A stretch of DNA of 64,000 nt from Candidatus Anderseniibacteriota bacterium (GTDB taxonomy: Bacteria; Patescibacteria; Andersenbacteria; UBA10190). Shown piece by piece: positions 56,364 through 64,000 of this stretch. Position numbers and translations under genes: made by a program. The first letter of the stretch is position 1. Every line of letters starts with the position of its first letter. Under the pieces are notes generated by a model, which ran no database searches, was not told where the DNA came from, and was given only the letters and a program-made list of their open reading frames with translations. The stretch covers positions 310,001 to 374,000 of the forward strand of contig JAIOOW010000003.1 of the NCBI GenBank assembly GCA_021414205.1. Direction: 5' to 3'.

Positions 56364-58178
56364 CTATTTTGACAGGTCATGCTCATAGAGCCACTGCCAA
56401 ACTTCCCGAGCAATAGGTACTGCGACCACGTCACCGCCCCCACCTTGTTCTATGAGTACTGTAACTGCGAACTTTGGATTTCCGTATGGGCCAAAGCTGG
56501 TAAACCAAGCATGGGTTTTATCTGATCCGTCGATTTGAGCGGTTCCTGTTTTCCCGGCAATTGGAATCGGCAGAGTGTTAAGGGATTTTGCCGAACCGTC
56601 TGTAATCGTCTCTCTCATGCCTTCTTGAACAATCTGGACATTACTTTGACTGACAGGGATTGGATGTTTTTTGGGGTTGCCTTGCACGAGGTGCGGCTGA
56701 TACCACGTTGTTCCATTCGCAATTGATGCGATGCCGGCTGTCATCTGAAGTGGCGTGACGAGTACGCCTCCTTGCCCAATTCCCATGTGGTATGTGTCCC
56801 CGATATACCAAGGCTGTCCCGTAGTGGTAAGTTTCCACTGTGGCGTTGGGAGGAATCCGGGAGCTTCGCTTGGCAGGTCGATCCCGGTGTCGTTATCAAA
56901 ACCAAACTGCTTGAGGTATGTGTCCGATTTATCAACTCCTAATCCGCCTTGGCCATTGAGTCCGCCGGCAACCATGTAAAAGAACGTGTTTACTGAATTT
57001 GCTATCGCTTTCTTTACGTCAGTAATCCCGTGCCCACCGGATTTCCAATCTAGGAAGTGGTACGACCCAACTGTGATTCCGCCCACGGAATTTACGGTAG
57101 TATTTTCCGTAATAATGCCTTCTTGTAACCCTGCGCTTGCAAGAAAAGGCTTGATTGTCGAGCCGGGCGGATACGCACCATTAACGGCCCTGTTAAATAG
57201 CGGCATTTGCTTGTCGTTGAAGTATTTGGTTGTATTGTTGCGCAAGAATGGCTGCGAAAAAGCGTTTGGATCGTATGATGGATAGCTTACGAGGCTTTGA
57301 ACTTCACCATTCGTGGTATCCATGACAACCACAGCCCCTCGCATAGGCCCTTCTCCTGCTTTTTGATTCTTCGCATCAAGGTCGGACATGAGCCCGTAGA
57401 TGAATTTTTGTAATTCAGCATCAATAGTAAGTGTTAAGTCTTGTCCTGCAACGGCAGGCTTTTGCCCTAGATCTGTTTGCTGTTTTCCGGCCGCATTTAC
57501 TTCCGTATAGGTGAGTCCATGTTCTCCGCGAAGAGCCGCGTCATATTGCAGTTCAATGCCCTGCTTTCCTGTAGTGTCTGTGGCCGTAAGATTAGAGTTG
57601 CTTGCTAATTGTTCAGCGGTAACGGGGTTTGTGTACCCTAGAATATGAGCAAGGACTTCTGAGTACAGATATTTGCGCACAAGAGATGATTCGAGCGACG
57701 TGCCTACAAGATTAGCTTCGTTTTGTTCTAGCTTGAGTACCGTGTCATGATCGAGCGCCTTTGCAATGAGCGTTTCTTGGCCGGTTTTCCGCGATCGGTC
57801 GAGGGCTGCTCTGATTTGGTCAGGAGAAATACTCGGAAGAAGTGTGGTGAGATTGTCGAGCAAGTATGATTCATTCGCAACGGTCGGAAGTTGGTTTGGT
57901 TTGAATACTAAATCTGTACTGGAAATATTTTCCACCAATTGTGTATGATTGCGATCGTAAATAATTCCTCTGGGCGCAGGAAGGATGACGCTATCTACCC
58001 GATTGTGTTCTGCTTGAGAGCGAAACGATGATCCCTTAACGATTTGCAAATATCCCCCTCTTATTGTAACAACGAGCAGGATGCATGTAAGAATAATGGG
58101 AAGTGCGCCAAATCTTCTGGTAGCAGATTTGGGCCGGGGATTCGGCTGCTCTATAATGTCAGATGCGCTCAAGTTCAT
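56364..58178 (-). CDS. mrdA: Penicillin-binding protein 2 (elongation transpeptidase)
   Basis: 604 residues. One helix (about 26-45), the PBP dimerisation domain with PAPRGIIYDRN, then the transpeptidase: GAYPPGSTIKP (catalytic Ser), SVN and AGKTGTAQ. Cross-links peptidoglycan during side-wall growth with MreBCD. It overlaps mreD by 4 bases. Last gene of the six-gene rseP operon. No rodA lies here. Confidence 0.95.
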   Translation of the reverse strand: MNLSASDIIEQPNPRPKSATRRFGALPIILTCILLVVTIRGGYLQIVKGSSFRSQAEHNRVDSVILPAPRGIIYDRNHTQLVENISSTDLVFKPNQLPTVANESYLLDNLTTLLPSISPDQIRAALDRSRKTGQETLIAKALDHDTVLKLEQNEANLVGTSLESSLVRKYLYSEVLAHILGYTNPVTAEQLASNSNLTATDTTGKQGIELQYDAALRGEHGLTYTEVNAAGKQQTDLGQKPAVAGQDLTLTIDAELQKFIYGLMSDLDAKNQKAGEGPMRGAVVVMDTTNGEVQSLVSYPSYDPNAFSQPFLRNNTTKYFNDKQMPLFNRAVNGAYPPGSTIKPFLASAGLQEGIITENTTVNSVGGITVGSYHFLDWKSGGHGITDVKKAIANSVNTFFYMVAGGLNGQGGLGVDKSDTYLKQFGFDNDTGIDLPSEAPGFLPTPQWKLTTTGQPWYIGDTYHMGIGQGGVLVTPLQMTAGIASIANGTTWYQPHLVQGNPKKHPIPVSQSNVQIVQEGMRETITDGSAKSLNTLPIPIAGKTGTAQIDGSDKTHAWFTSFGPYGNPKFAVTVLIEQGGGGDVVAVPIAREVWQWLYEHDLSK

Positions 58179-58645
58179 AGTCGTGAAGTGTACTCATGGA
58201 ATGCAACGGTAATGACGTACGTAATAATGCTGGTGCATGCCAACTGAATTCCGATAATACCAAAAGGAATGCTCTGTAATGCGGGTGCGTGCAATCCCGT
58301 TTTTGCGATAATAATCGCAATGATTTGAAGTGTGACGCATAAGAATGTAGTAAAGAAGAATTTCCATGTAATGCCTACTTCTGGATTTTTCATGAGCCAT
58401 TGCACGAAAAATGGTATGGAAAACACAACAATCATGCTCCCAAATATAAGAGTCGAAAGGAGTTCGCAGGCAAGTGCTGCAATTGCAATAGTGATGACCG
58501 GTGCCGGCGAGATTGTTGCAAGCAAAAACGAAATGCCGAGGGGTGCAAGAAACAGTGATGCAGTGCTGTATCTGAAAAAATGGTGCAACAAAAGCATGAA
58601 AACAATTGTAGCGACCAAGGTTAAGATCTGTCGTATGGACATCAT
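58175..58645 (-). CDS. mreD: MreD-like membrane protein
   Basis: 156 residues with five or six helices and little else; assignment rests on size, hydrophobicity and position between mreC and mrdA, where mreD normally sits. Overlaps both neighbours by 4 bases. Confidence 0.8.
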   Translation of the reverse strand: MMSIRQILTLVATIVFMLLLHHFFRYSTASLFLAPLGISFLLATISPAPVITIAIAALACELLSTLIFGSMIVVFSIPFFVQWLMKNPEVGITWKFFFTTFLCVTLQIIAIIIAKTGLHAPALQSIPFGIIGIQLACTSIITYVITVAFHEYTSRL

Positions 58646-59406
58646 TTTGGAGCAAGTACGGTTACGGCTTCAATAGCATCGGGGTTGTATGGGAGCTGAA
58701 TTACTGCCTGCTGGTATGCTTCATTTTCAGGCTTGCTAATCGAGGAAATTGATCCAATAACAATGCCATATGGAATCTGCGATCCGTTGCTTGTGGTGAC
58801 TACGTTTTGTCCTACGCTGAGCGTAGCATCTCGAGGAATTGTTCCCATATGTATGGATGTTTGAAACTGACTTGTTACAAGTCCGCGGGCAGGTGTTGCG
58901 CCAGAATCCGTTACCACTGTTTCTGCTGTTACAGATGTTTTTGGATGAAGGACAGTTTGTATAACTGCTGAATGAAGGGATACTTGCGATACAAAACCCA
59001 CAAGCGCGGATCCGTTTACGACCACTGCCTCATCTGACCCTATTCCCTCCTCTATCCCCTTATTAATAACGTATTCAGATTGGAGGGTATCGATTGGACG
59101 GCTGATCACATGCGCTGAAATTGCCTGCATCCCATCAAACGAAGGTGCCTTAAGCTGGGATCGCAATCGGTCGTAGTCTATAAGTTCGCTCGCAAGGCGA
59201 GTATTTTCAAGGGTGAGCTGCTTGTTTTTTTCTTCCAAAGATTGAGACCCTCCATTGTCATGGAAGCGGAACACTGTCGTTGCGGTGAGGACTATTTGAT
59301 CCCATGTTCGATTCCTGACATGCTGTGCGATCGGAGTAAACGATGCCAATATCGCGATGAGGATTATCGCGAGGATTCCGAATACTAGCTTGTTTCGTCT
59401 CTTCAT
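58642..59406 (-). CDS. mreC: Rod-shape-determining protein MreC
   Basis: 254 residues. N-terminal helix (about 8-25), coiled coil (SLEEKNKQLTLENTRLASEL), then two beta domains with GSALVGFVSQVSLHSAVIQTV and a second repeat ending PYGIVIGSISS. It connects MreB inside to PBP2 outside. Eight bases after mreB. Confidence 0.95.
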   Translation of the reverse strand: MKRRNKLVFGILAIILIAILASFTPIAQHVRNRTWDQIVLTATTVFRFHDNGGSQSLEEKNKQLTLENTRLASELIDYDRLRSQLKAPSFDGMQAISAHVISRPIDTLQSEYVINKGIEEGIGSDEAVVVNGSALVGFVSQVSLHSAVIQTVLHPKTSVTAETVVTDSGATPARGLVTSQFQTSIHMGTIPRDATLSVGQNVVTTSNGSQIPYGIVIGSISSISKPENEAYQQAVIQLPYNPDAIEAVTVLAPK

Positions 59407-59414
59407 ACGTTGTT

Positions 59415-60473
59415 CTATTTAATTTTCGATCCATGAACGCTTGGCAAGAGCACTTCTTGTACTGCCTCAATATCTTCTAATACTATACCAGTCCCGCGCA
59501 CGACTGCAGTAAGCGGATCGTCTGTAATGTGGGTCCTAATCTGGGTGGCATCTGTAATAACGTCCGCCAGGCCTCGTAGGAGCGCTCCCCCGCCTGCTAA
59601 ATAAATACCCTGTTCGATAATATCAGACAATAATTCTGGTGGAGTTTCTTCAATACATGCCTTTACCGCATCAACGATAATGGAGATGGAACGCTGCATC
59701 GCCTCTTTTGCCTGCATGCCGTTCATGATCACTTCTTTCGGAAGGCCAGTTACAAGATCTCGTCCGCGTATCGGAGCTTCGAGAATTTCCATCGTATCCA
59801 TTGCAGACCCGATGCGAATTTTGATTTCTTCGGCAGTTCGTTCTCCGATTAACATATTAAAATTATTGCGCGCGTATTGGATAATATTTTCGTTCAATTC
59901 GTCTCCGGCGATGCGCAATGTCCTATTTGCAACGATTCCCCCAAGTGAAATAACGGAAATCTCGCTCGTTCCTCCGCCGATATCGACGATGATATTTCCC
60001 GTAGCCTCATGAATCGGCAGTCGGGATCCGATGGCAGCTGCCATAGACTCTTCAATTAAAAACACGGCTCGAGCCCCGGCACGCAAGCTCGCCTCTTCAA
60101 CGGCACGTCGCTCTACTTCCGTTACTGATGATGGGATACCAATAACAACTCGCGGTCGTGGTAAAAAGTGGAATCCGTCTTCATGCACTTTTTGAATAAA
60201 ATACGAAAGCATTTGCTCTGTTACTTCAAAATCAGAGATAACCCCGTGTCGCAATGGTCTGATCGCTACAATGTGCGAAGGCGTTTTACCAACCATGCGC
60301 TGCGCTTCTTTTCCAATAGCGAGCACCTCGTTTGTTTTTTTGTTCAGCGCAACGACGGAAGGTTCGTTAATAACAACGCCCTTTCCGCGCACGTATACGA
60401 GCGTGTTTGCCGTCCCCAAGTCAATTCCGATGTCTTGCGAGAATCGGCCAAAAAAGTTATTAACAAATCCCAT
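59415..60473 (-). CDS. mreB: Rod-shape-determining protein MreB
   Basis: 352 residues of the bacterial actin: IGIDLGTANTLVYV (phosphate 1), GNIIVDIGGGTSEISVIS (phosphate 2), LAGGGALLRGL (adenosine). Filaments guide side-wall synthesis, so the cell is expected to be rod-shaped. AAAGGAT lies 9 nt ahead of the ATG. Follows proS in the operon. Confidence 0.98.
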   Translation of the reverse strand: MGFVNNFFGRFSQDIGIDLGTANTLVYVRGKGVVINEPSVVALNKKTNEVLAIGKEAQRMVGKTPSHIVAIRPLRHGVISDFEVTEQMLSYFIQKVHEDGFHFLPRPRVVIGIPSSVTEVERRAVEEASLRAGARAVFLIEESMAAAIGSRLPIHEATGNIIVDIGGGTSEISVISLGGIVANRTLRIAGDELNENIIQYARNNFNMLIGERTAEEIKIRIGSAMDTMEILEAPIRGRDLVTGLPKEVIMNGMQAKEAMQRSISIIVDAVKACIEETPPELLSDIIEQGIYLAGGGALLRGLADVITDATQIRTHITDDPLTAVVRGTGIVLEDIEAVQEVLLPSVHGSKIK

Positions 60474-60480
60474 ACCAGTA

Positions 60481-61710
60481 TTATCCTTTCAGCCGTTCGA
60501 TGCAGGCAGCAATATCTACCAATGACGTTTCTGCTTCCGTTCTGCTTTTTACCTCAACTTGGTCACCCGTTTTTTTAGAAACAACTACGCGATATGGAAT
60601 TCCTAATAAATCAGCATCTGAAAACTTTGCTCCGGGAGCAATATCTCTATCGTCATACAGAACCTCTATTCCCGATGTTTTAAGGGCAGTATATATTTCA
60701 TCCGCTTTTCTCACCGTATCTTCATCGTCGCGATTTAGACCTGCTAAATACACAGTAAACGGCGCAATGCTTTTCGGCCAAATAATTCCCTTGTCATCAT
60801 GGAATTTTTCTACGATGACGCCCATGAGGCGCGTAGTTCCAATTCCGTAGCTGCCCATGTATACCAATTGCGGTTTTCCATTTTCATCCATATACGTGTA
60901 ATTGAATGCGTTTGAAAACTTGATATTGAGCGGGAAGATATTTCCTACTTCGCTTGCCTTGTGCTTTTCATATGTCTTTCCTTCAGGCGCAATTTCTTCA
61001 TTGTACGCAATTCCCGTTTCAGTATCGATACAAATAATATCCTCGCCCGCATCGCAAATAGTCTGAAATTCATGAGAGAACCCGGTAGTGAAATCTCCTC
61101 CCGATGCAAGAGTTATTTTAGTATCTTCTCCTAAGCCAACGCGTTCAAAAATGGTGGTGTATGCTTTTTTAACTTGCTCGTAATAAGTAAGCAGGTCGTC
61201 CTCGTCTTTGTGGAAGCTATACAAATCTTTCATGCGGAATTCCCGTCCACGCATAAGGCCTGACTTTGCGCGTTCTTCGTTTCTGAATTTTGTTTGAATT
61301 TGATATACGGCAAATGGAAAATCTTTGTAACTCGATTTAGATTTTTGCGCAATCGGAGTAACGAGTTCTTCGTGGGTGCAGTTTAAAATGTACGATGCAT
61401 CGTTGCGCTTGCGAGACGCGTCATTTGCCCCTCGAGCTTCGAGCAGTACGTCAATTTCTGTTCGCTTGGTTGTTTCCCAAAGCGATCGCGGAGAGAGCGC
61501 GGGCATGAGCATTTCCGTTCCGATAGTATCCATTTCCTCTCGGACAATAGCTTCTATTTTATTGAGTACGCGAAGACCAATGGGTAGCATGGTGTATACA
61601 CCCGACATCGTCTGGTCGATGAATCCCCCTTTTTGCAGAAGTGTTGCGTTTATGGAATCAAATTCTTTTGCATCCTTATTTGTGTGAAGAAAAAACGAAG
61701 AGTATCTCAT
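60481..61710 (-). CDS. proS: Prolyl-tRNA synthetase, short form without editing insertion
   Basis: 409 residues against 570 in E. coli. Class II motifs: motif 2 KFRNEERAKSGLMRGREF (with MKDLYSFH), motif 3 GSYGIGTTRLMGV, and an anticodon-binding domain (LAGLNRDDEDTV...). The insertion that hydrolyses Ala-tRNA-Pro is missing, as in several other bacteria. It lies between rseP and mreB. Confidence 0.96.
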   Translation of the reverse strand: MRYSSFFLHTNKDAKEFDSINATLLQKGGFIDQTMSGVYTMLPIGLRVLNKIEAIVREEMDTIGTEMLMPALSPRSLWETTKRTEIDVLLEARGANDASRKRNDASYILNCTHEELVTPIAQKSKSSYKDFPFAVYQIQTKFRNEERAKSGLMRGREFRMKDLYSFHKDEDDLLTYYEQVKKAYTTIFERVGLGEDTKITLASGGDFTTGFSHEFQTICDAGEDIICIDTETGIAYNEEIAPEGKTYEKHKASEVGNIFPLNIKFSNAFNYTYMDENGKPQLVYMGSYGIGTTRLMGVIVEKFHDDKGIIWPKSIAPFTVYLAGLNRDDEDTVRKADEIYTALKTSGIEVLYDDRDIAPGAKFSDADLLGIPYRVVVSKKTGDQVEVKSRTEAETSLVDIAACIERLKG

Positions 61711-61713
61711 AGA

Positions 61714-62802
61714 TTAAAAGTAATGATGAATATCTTTAAATGTTATAAATAGCATGAGTGCAATTAACGCGATAAATCCTATAGTATGGGCGTATTGTTC
61801 AACGGAAGCAGTTCGTTTTCTGCCGACTAATTTTTCAATTCCTACAAACAGGATTCTCCCGCCATCTAATGCAGGAATTGGCAGAATATTAATAATTGCC
61901 AAGTTAATACTGATCATCGCCGCAAACTCTAAGAAGTACGATAATCCCATTGCAACGGCCTGCTTTGTGTAAATTGCAATTCCGATCGGGCCGGTGAGTG
62001 CCTGGCCTACGGATTGATGTTCGAATAATTTCGCAATCAAGATTCCGAATTGGGAAAGTATTGTCCATGCCATAATGCCCGTTCGTTCAATGCCTTTAAT
62101 TGGCGCTAGATAGATTGGGGATTTTTCTAATCCTGTTTCGCTCAGGCTAATCCCGAGCGCGCCTTGTCCTTCGGGAGGATTTACTCGAGGTGTTACGGTA
62201 ACAGAAAGATCTTGGCCATTTCTATCTAGTTGCATCTGTATTTGCTTGCCCGCGTTGTCTCGTGTTATTTGCTGTACTGTAGTCAACGACGGGGCTTGGA
62301 CATTGTTAATGCTTACAATTCGGTCATATACTTGCATACCCGCTTGCTGTGCGGGAGAATCTTTTGCAACTTCAACGGTATATGTTTTTTTATCGGTGAG
62401 CGTGCTCGCATTTTTTTCTGTTACCAACGTTGGCGCGCCGATTGCGCTTTCAACAGAAAGCAATACGACCGCAAACAGCAGGTTCATAATGACTCCTGCG
62501 GACAATATTGCAATTCTCCACCAAGCCGACTTGCTTGCGAAGCTGGTTTGCGATGGTTTTTCACCATCTGGTAATTCTTCCATATTTTCCCCTTCTATCT
62601 TTACAAACCCGCCAATCGGGAAAAGATTAAGAGAGTAAAGCGTTCCGCGCCATGTTTTAGACAATAGTCTTGGCGGAAATCCGAATCCGAATTCCTCAAC
62701 TTTGCAACCTGCCTTTTTCGCAACAAAGAAATGTCCCCACTCGTGGACTAATACCAGAACCAGTAGCATTGCAATAAAAATCAATATAATCCAGATAGAC
62801 AT
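61714..62802 (-). CDS. rseP: Site-2 zinc metalloprotease RseP
   Basis: 362 residues. HEWGH (20-24) in the first helix and the ILPIPALDGGRI loop near the end provide the zinc site. A PDZ domain (about 120-210, with DSPAQQAGMQVYDRIVSIN) lies between, then three helices. It cuts membrane proteins within the bilayer, often anti-sigma factors or leftover signal peptides. TACGCT (62810-62815, minus) ends 7 nt before the ATG. First gene of the rseP-proS-mreB-mreC-mreD-mrdA operon. Confidence 0.96.
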   Translation of the reverse strand: MSIWIILIFIAMLLVLVLVHEWGHFFVAKKAGCKVEEFGFGFPPRLLSKTWRGTLYSLNLFPIGGFVKIEGENMEELPDGEKPSQTSFASKSAWWRIAILSAGVIMNLLFAVVLLSVESAIGAPTLVTEKNASTLTDKKTYTVEVAKDSPAQQAGMQVYDRIVSINNVQAPSLTTVQQITRDNAGKQIQMQLDRNGQDLSVTVTPRVNPPEGQGALGISLSETGLEKSPIYLAPIKGIERTGIMAWTILSQFGILIAKLFEHQSVGQALTGPIGIAIYTKQAVAMGLSYFLEFAAMISINLAIINILPIPALDGGRILFVGIEKLVGRKRTASVEQYAHTIGFIALIALMLFITFKDIHHYF

Positions 62803-62815
62803 ACCCCTAAGCGTA
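62803..62815 (-). promoter_or_regulatory. Predicted leaderless -10 of the rseP operon
   Basis: TACGCT at 62810-62815 (minus), 7-nt gap to the ATG. Confidence 0.4.
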
Positions 62816-62863
62816 TCTTGCTTTGCCCTCGGGCGCTAGTGGAGTTTTTTGGGCTTTTTGGTA

Positions 62864-62896
62864 TAAAAATACCCCGGACAGTGTGTCGCCGGGGGT
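62864..62896 (-). terminator. Terminator of the 62915 gene
   Basis: ACCCCGG (62871-62877) pairs with CCGGGGGT (62889-62896, one bulged G); the minus strand continues ATTTTTAT. Confidence 0.8.
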
Positions 62897-62914
62897 TGTT
62901 TTGGTAGCTGGTTG

Positions 62915-63463
62915 TTATGTGCACGCGTGCTTGCGATGATTGCGTGCGTTGCCCCTATCCCTCCTCTTTCTCTTGCCTCGCCGTGGTCTGATGGCAGCTG
63001 GAGCGTGATGAGTGACGGGGCGAAATCGGGCGCAATACTCTACAAGCTTTCTTTCGAGATCTTCCGTTAGGCCGGAAGACCGCAAAAGATGACCATTCAA
63101 AGACTTTCTCCCTCGAGTTAAGAGTTCGAGCAATAGGTCCTCGATATGGAGCACGTTTCTGTGGTTTCTTATGGATCGCACAAATGCACAGCGAAGAATG
63201 TGCTGGAAATGTGGGGATCTTTCGCAAACACCTCGCGTTTCCTGATAAGCGGGGTAACCGAGTATCTCGTACATTTTCCCAAGCAGGTCGGGAAAGTTGA
63301 TACAAGGCAGCCGGCTTTTGTGGTAATCGGCGTGTTCCATAAAAACGGTCATAATTCCAAACAGTGCTTCAGTGACTCCAACTTTCTTATGTCGCTGAAA
63401 CGTTGCCAGCTGATTCGAAATGTCGAGCGCGGTTCTTGCCTGTTGAGCAAGACGGATTCGCAT
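62915..63463 (-). CDS. Basic orphan protein, 182 aa, unknown
   Basis: The ATG at 63461-63463 has AAAGGA 7 nt upstream; the longer frame from 63610 would span the promoter and the previous terminator. The first 130 residues are helical (MRIRLAQQARTALDISN..., LLLELLTRG). The last 40 are strongly basic (RPRRGKRKRRDRGNARNHRKH), suggesting nucleic-acid binding; this is inference. No family recognised. Confidence 0.6.
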   Translation of the reverse strand: MRIRLAQQARTALDISNQLATFQRHKKVGVTEALFGIMTVFMEHADYHKSRLPCINFPDLLGKMYEILGYPAYQETRGVCERSPHFQHILRCAFVRSIRNHRNVLHIEDLLLELLTRGRKSLNGHLLRSSGLTEDLERKLVEYCARFRPVTHHAPAAIRPRRGKRKRRDRGNARNHRKHACT

Positions 63464-63512
63464 ACAAGCGTCCTTTGGGTTTGAGAAAACGAACAACAAT
63501 CTACCTACTTGC

Positions 63513-63540
63513 GGTATATCATATCCACCAGGCTTGTCAA
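63513..63540 (-). promoter_or_regulatory. Promoter of the 62915 gene
   Basis: Minus strand TTGACA (63535-63540), 16 nt, TATACC (63513-63518), immediately after the preceding gene's terminator. Confidence 0.6.
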
Positions 63541-63551
63541 TGTATTTTGAC

Positions 63552-63581
63552 AAAAGAAAACCCGGCCATGAAGGTCGGGTT
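63552..63581 (-). terminator. Terminator of the 63618 gene
   Basis: AACCCGGCC (63559-63567) pairs with GGTCGGGTT (63573-63581) with one wobble; the minus strand continues TTTCTTTT. Confidence 0.85.
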
Positions 63582-63617
63582 GTGGAAGTGTGACTGGTGT
63601 CGGTTTTCATATTGGCA

Positions 63618-63878
63618 TTACGGAATAGTAGTTGGCAGCTTTTTTGTTTGAGCGATAGTCATTGCGATTATCGCGGCACTGATTTGCCCCTTACAGAAGC
63701 GTAATCCATCAAATATGCTGAGCGACCAGAAGAGTGCTCCATCGTCAGTCTGAGCGAGCCAGCGCGCATCCTTCCTCCCCGTTTGCCTTGGGCCAGCTAT
63801 TTGAATCATGTAGCCCTCGTTGATTGGGATAAATTCAGGAAAAATTACTACATGGCGACTAGTGCGTCTCCTCGACAT
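63618..63878 (-). CDS. Small orphan protein, 86 aa, unknown
   Basis: GAGGAG lies 6 nt before the ATG. MSRRRTSRHVVIFPEFIPI... is basic at the start, then has GRKDARWLAQTDDGALFWSLSIF, a beta-like stretch that may form a small barrel, and a helical end. Own promoter (TTGACA-N17-TATTTT) and terminator. No family recognised. Confidence 0.55.
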   Translation of the reverse strand: MSRRRTSRHVVIFPEFIPINEGYMIQIAGPRQTGRKDARWLAQTDDGALFWSLSIFDGLRFCKGQISAAIIAMTIAQTKKLPTTIP

Positions 63879-63931
63879 GTTTTACTCCTCGGGAAAAGAT
63901 CAAATAGTATCCGTCTTTCTGCGACAGTAAA

Positions 63932-63960
63932 AAAATACTTTATATAAGATTATTTGTCAA
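63932..63960 (-). promoter_or_regulatory. Promoter of the 63618 gene
   Basis: Minus strand TTGACA (63955-63960), 17 nt, TATTTT (63932-63937). Confidence 0.65.
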
Positions 63961-64000
63961 ATCGTTTTAATTTCCTGCTCTTTAGAATCGATAGTTTTTT

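Noticed and set aside
1..64000. Alternative genetic code with UGA read as Gly or Trp, as in some CPR lineages
   Set aside because: UGA ends real genes (Nudix at 3340, 2H-like at 10481, dnaX at 47737) at the expected lengths, and RF2 with SPF is encoded.

Overview
The window reads as one contiguous piece of a small-genome bacterium of the Candidate Phyla Radiation (Patescibacteria). The evidence is the gene set and style: tightly packed operons with 4-bp overlaps, a split transketolase, a short ProRS without the editing insertion, a minimal MreB/C/D-PBP2-FtsQ-FtsB-FtsEX envelope set, degenerate PriA- and HtrA-like proteins, and many small membrane-anchored proteins of unknown function. UGA is an ordinary stop (for example at 3340, 10481 and 47737), and an RF2 gene with its SPF tripeptide is present. 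This argues against the UGA=Gly lineages (Gracilibacteria, Absconditabacteria). I cannot name the species. No phage, insertion sequence or CRISPR array is visible.

Layout. 1-3.9 kb: RNA methyltransferase, Ada-like metal-binding protein, Nudix-gltX-two tiny ORFs. 4-9 kb: two orphan genes, then nrdA-nrdB, a class Ic (tyrosine-less) ribonucleotide reductase. 9-16.4 kb: membrane protein, WecG/TagA glycosyltransferase, 2H-like and AMMECR1-like proteins, degenerate PriA, murB, and two secreted Gly/Tyr-rich proteins. 16.4-20.5 kb: non-oxidative pentose-phosphate operon (rpiB-rpe-tktN-tktC). 20.6-23.3 kb: island of stand-alone orphan genes plus tRNA-Gln. 23.3-27.3 kb: degenerate ABC ATPase, ftsX, ftsE, prfB (programmed +1 frameshift), tRNA-Thr, MGMT-like protein. 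27.4-33 kb: a 1259-residue repeat surface protein, orphan membrane gene, TPM-domain protein. 33-40.7 kb: tRNA-Gly, ftsB, pseudo-HtrA, glutaredoxin-trxB, nucleotide-sugar dehydrogenase, dacA, tsaC. 40.7-46.5 kb: membrane operons, tspO-xseA-xseB-ndh, tRNA-Gln. 46.6-52.2 kb: GNAT, FHA, dnaX, gtrA, GT39 glycosyltransferase, then a 270-nt highly structured non-coding stretch. 52.2-62.8 kb: lysS-serS-ftsQ, greA, and rseP-proS-mreB-mreC-mreD-mrdA. 62.9-64 kb: two small basic orphan proteins.

The most striking signal is architectural. Genes fall into two expression classes. Housekeeping operons have a TATACT-like -10 box ending only 6-9 nt before the ATG, usually with no Shine-Dalgarno (SD) sequence, which predicts leaderless mRNAs. 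Several divergent pairs share spacers of only about 18-37 bp. Orphan single genes instead have TTGAC(A/T)-N17-TATAAT-type promoters, a 5' leader, a clear SD and their own Rho-independent terminator, and at least five start the leader with a perfect hairpin. Functionally the window couples nucleotide reduction, pentose-phosphate carbon flow, tRNA charging and decoding, and cell-wall elongation and division with an unusual secreted or surface protein repertoire.
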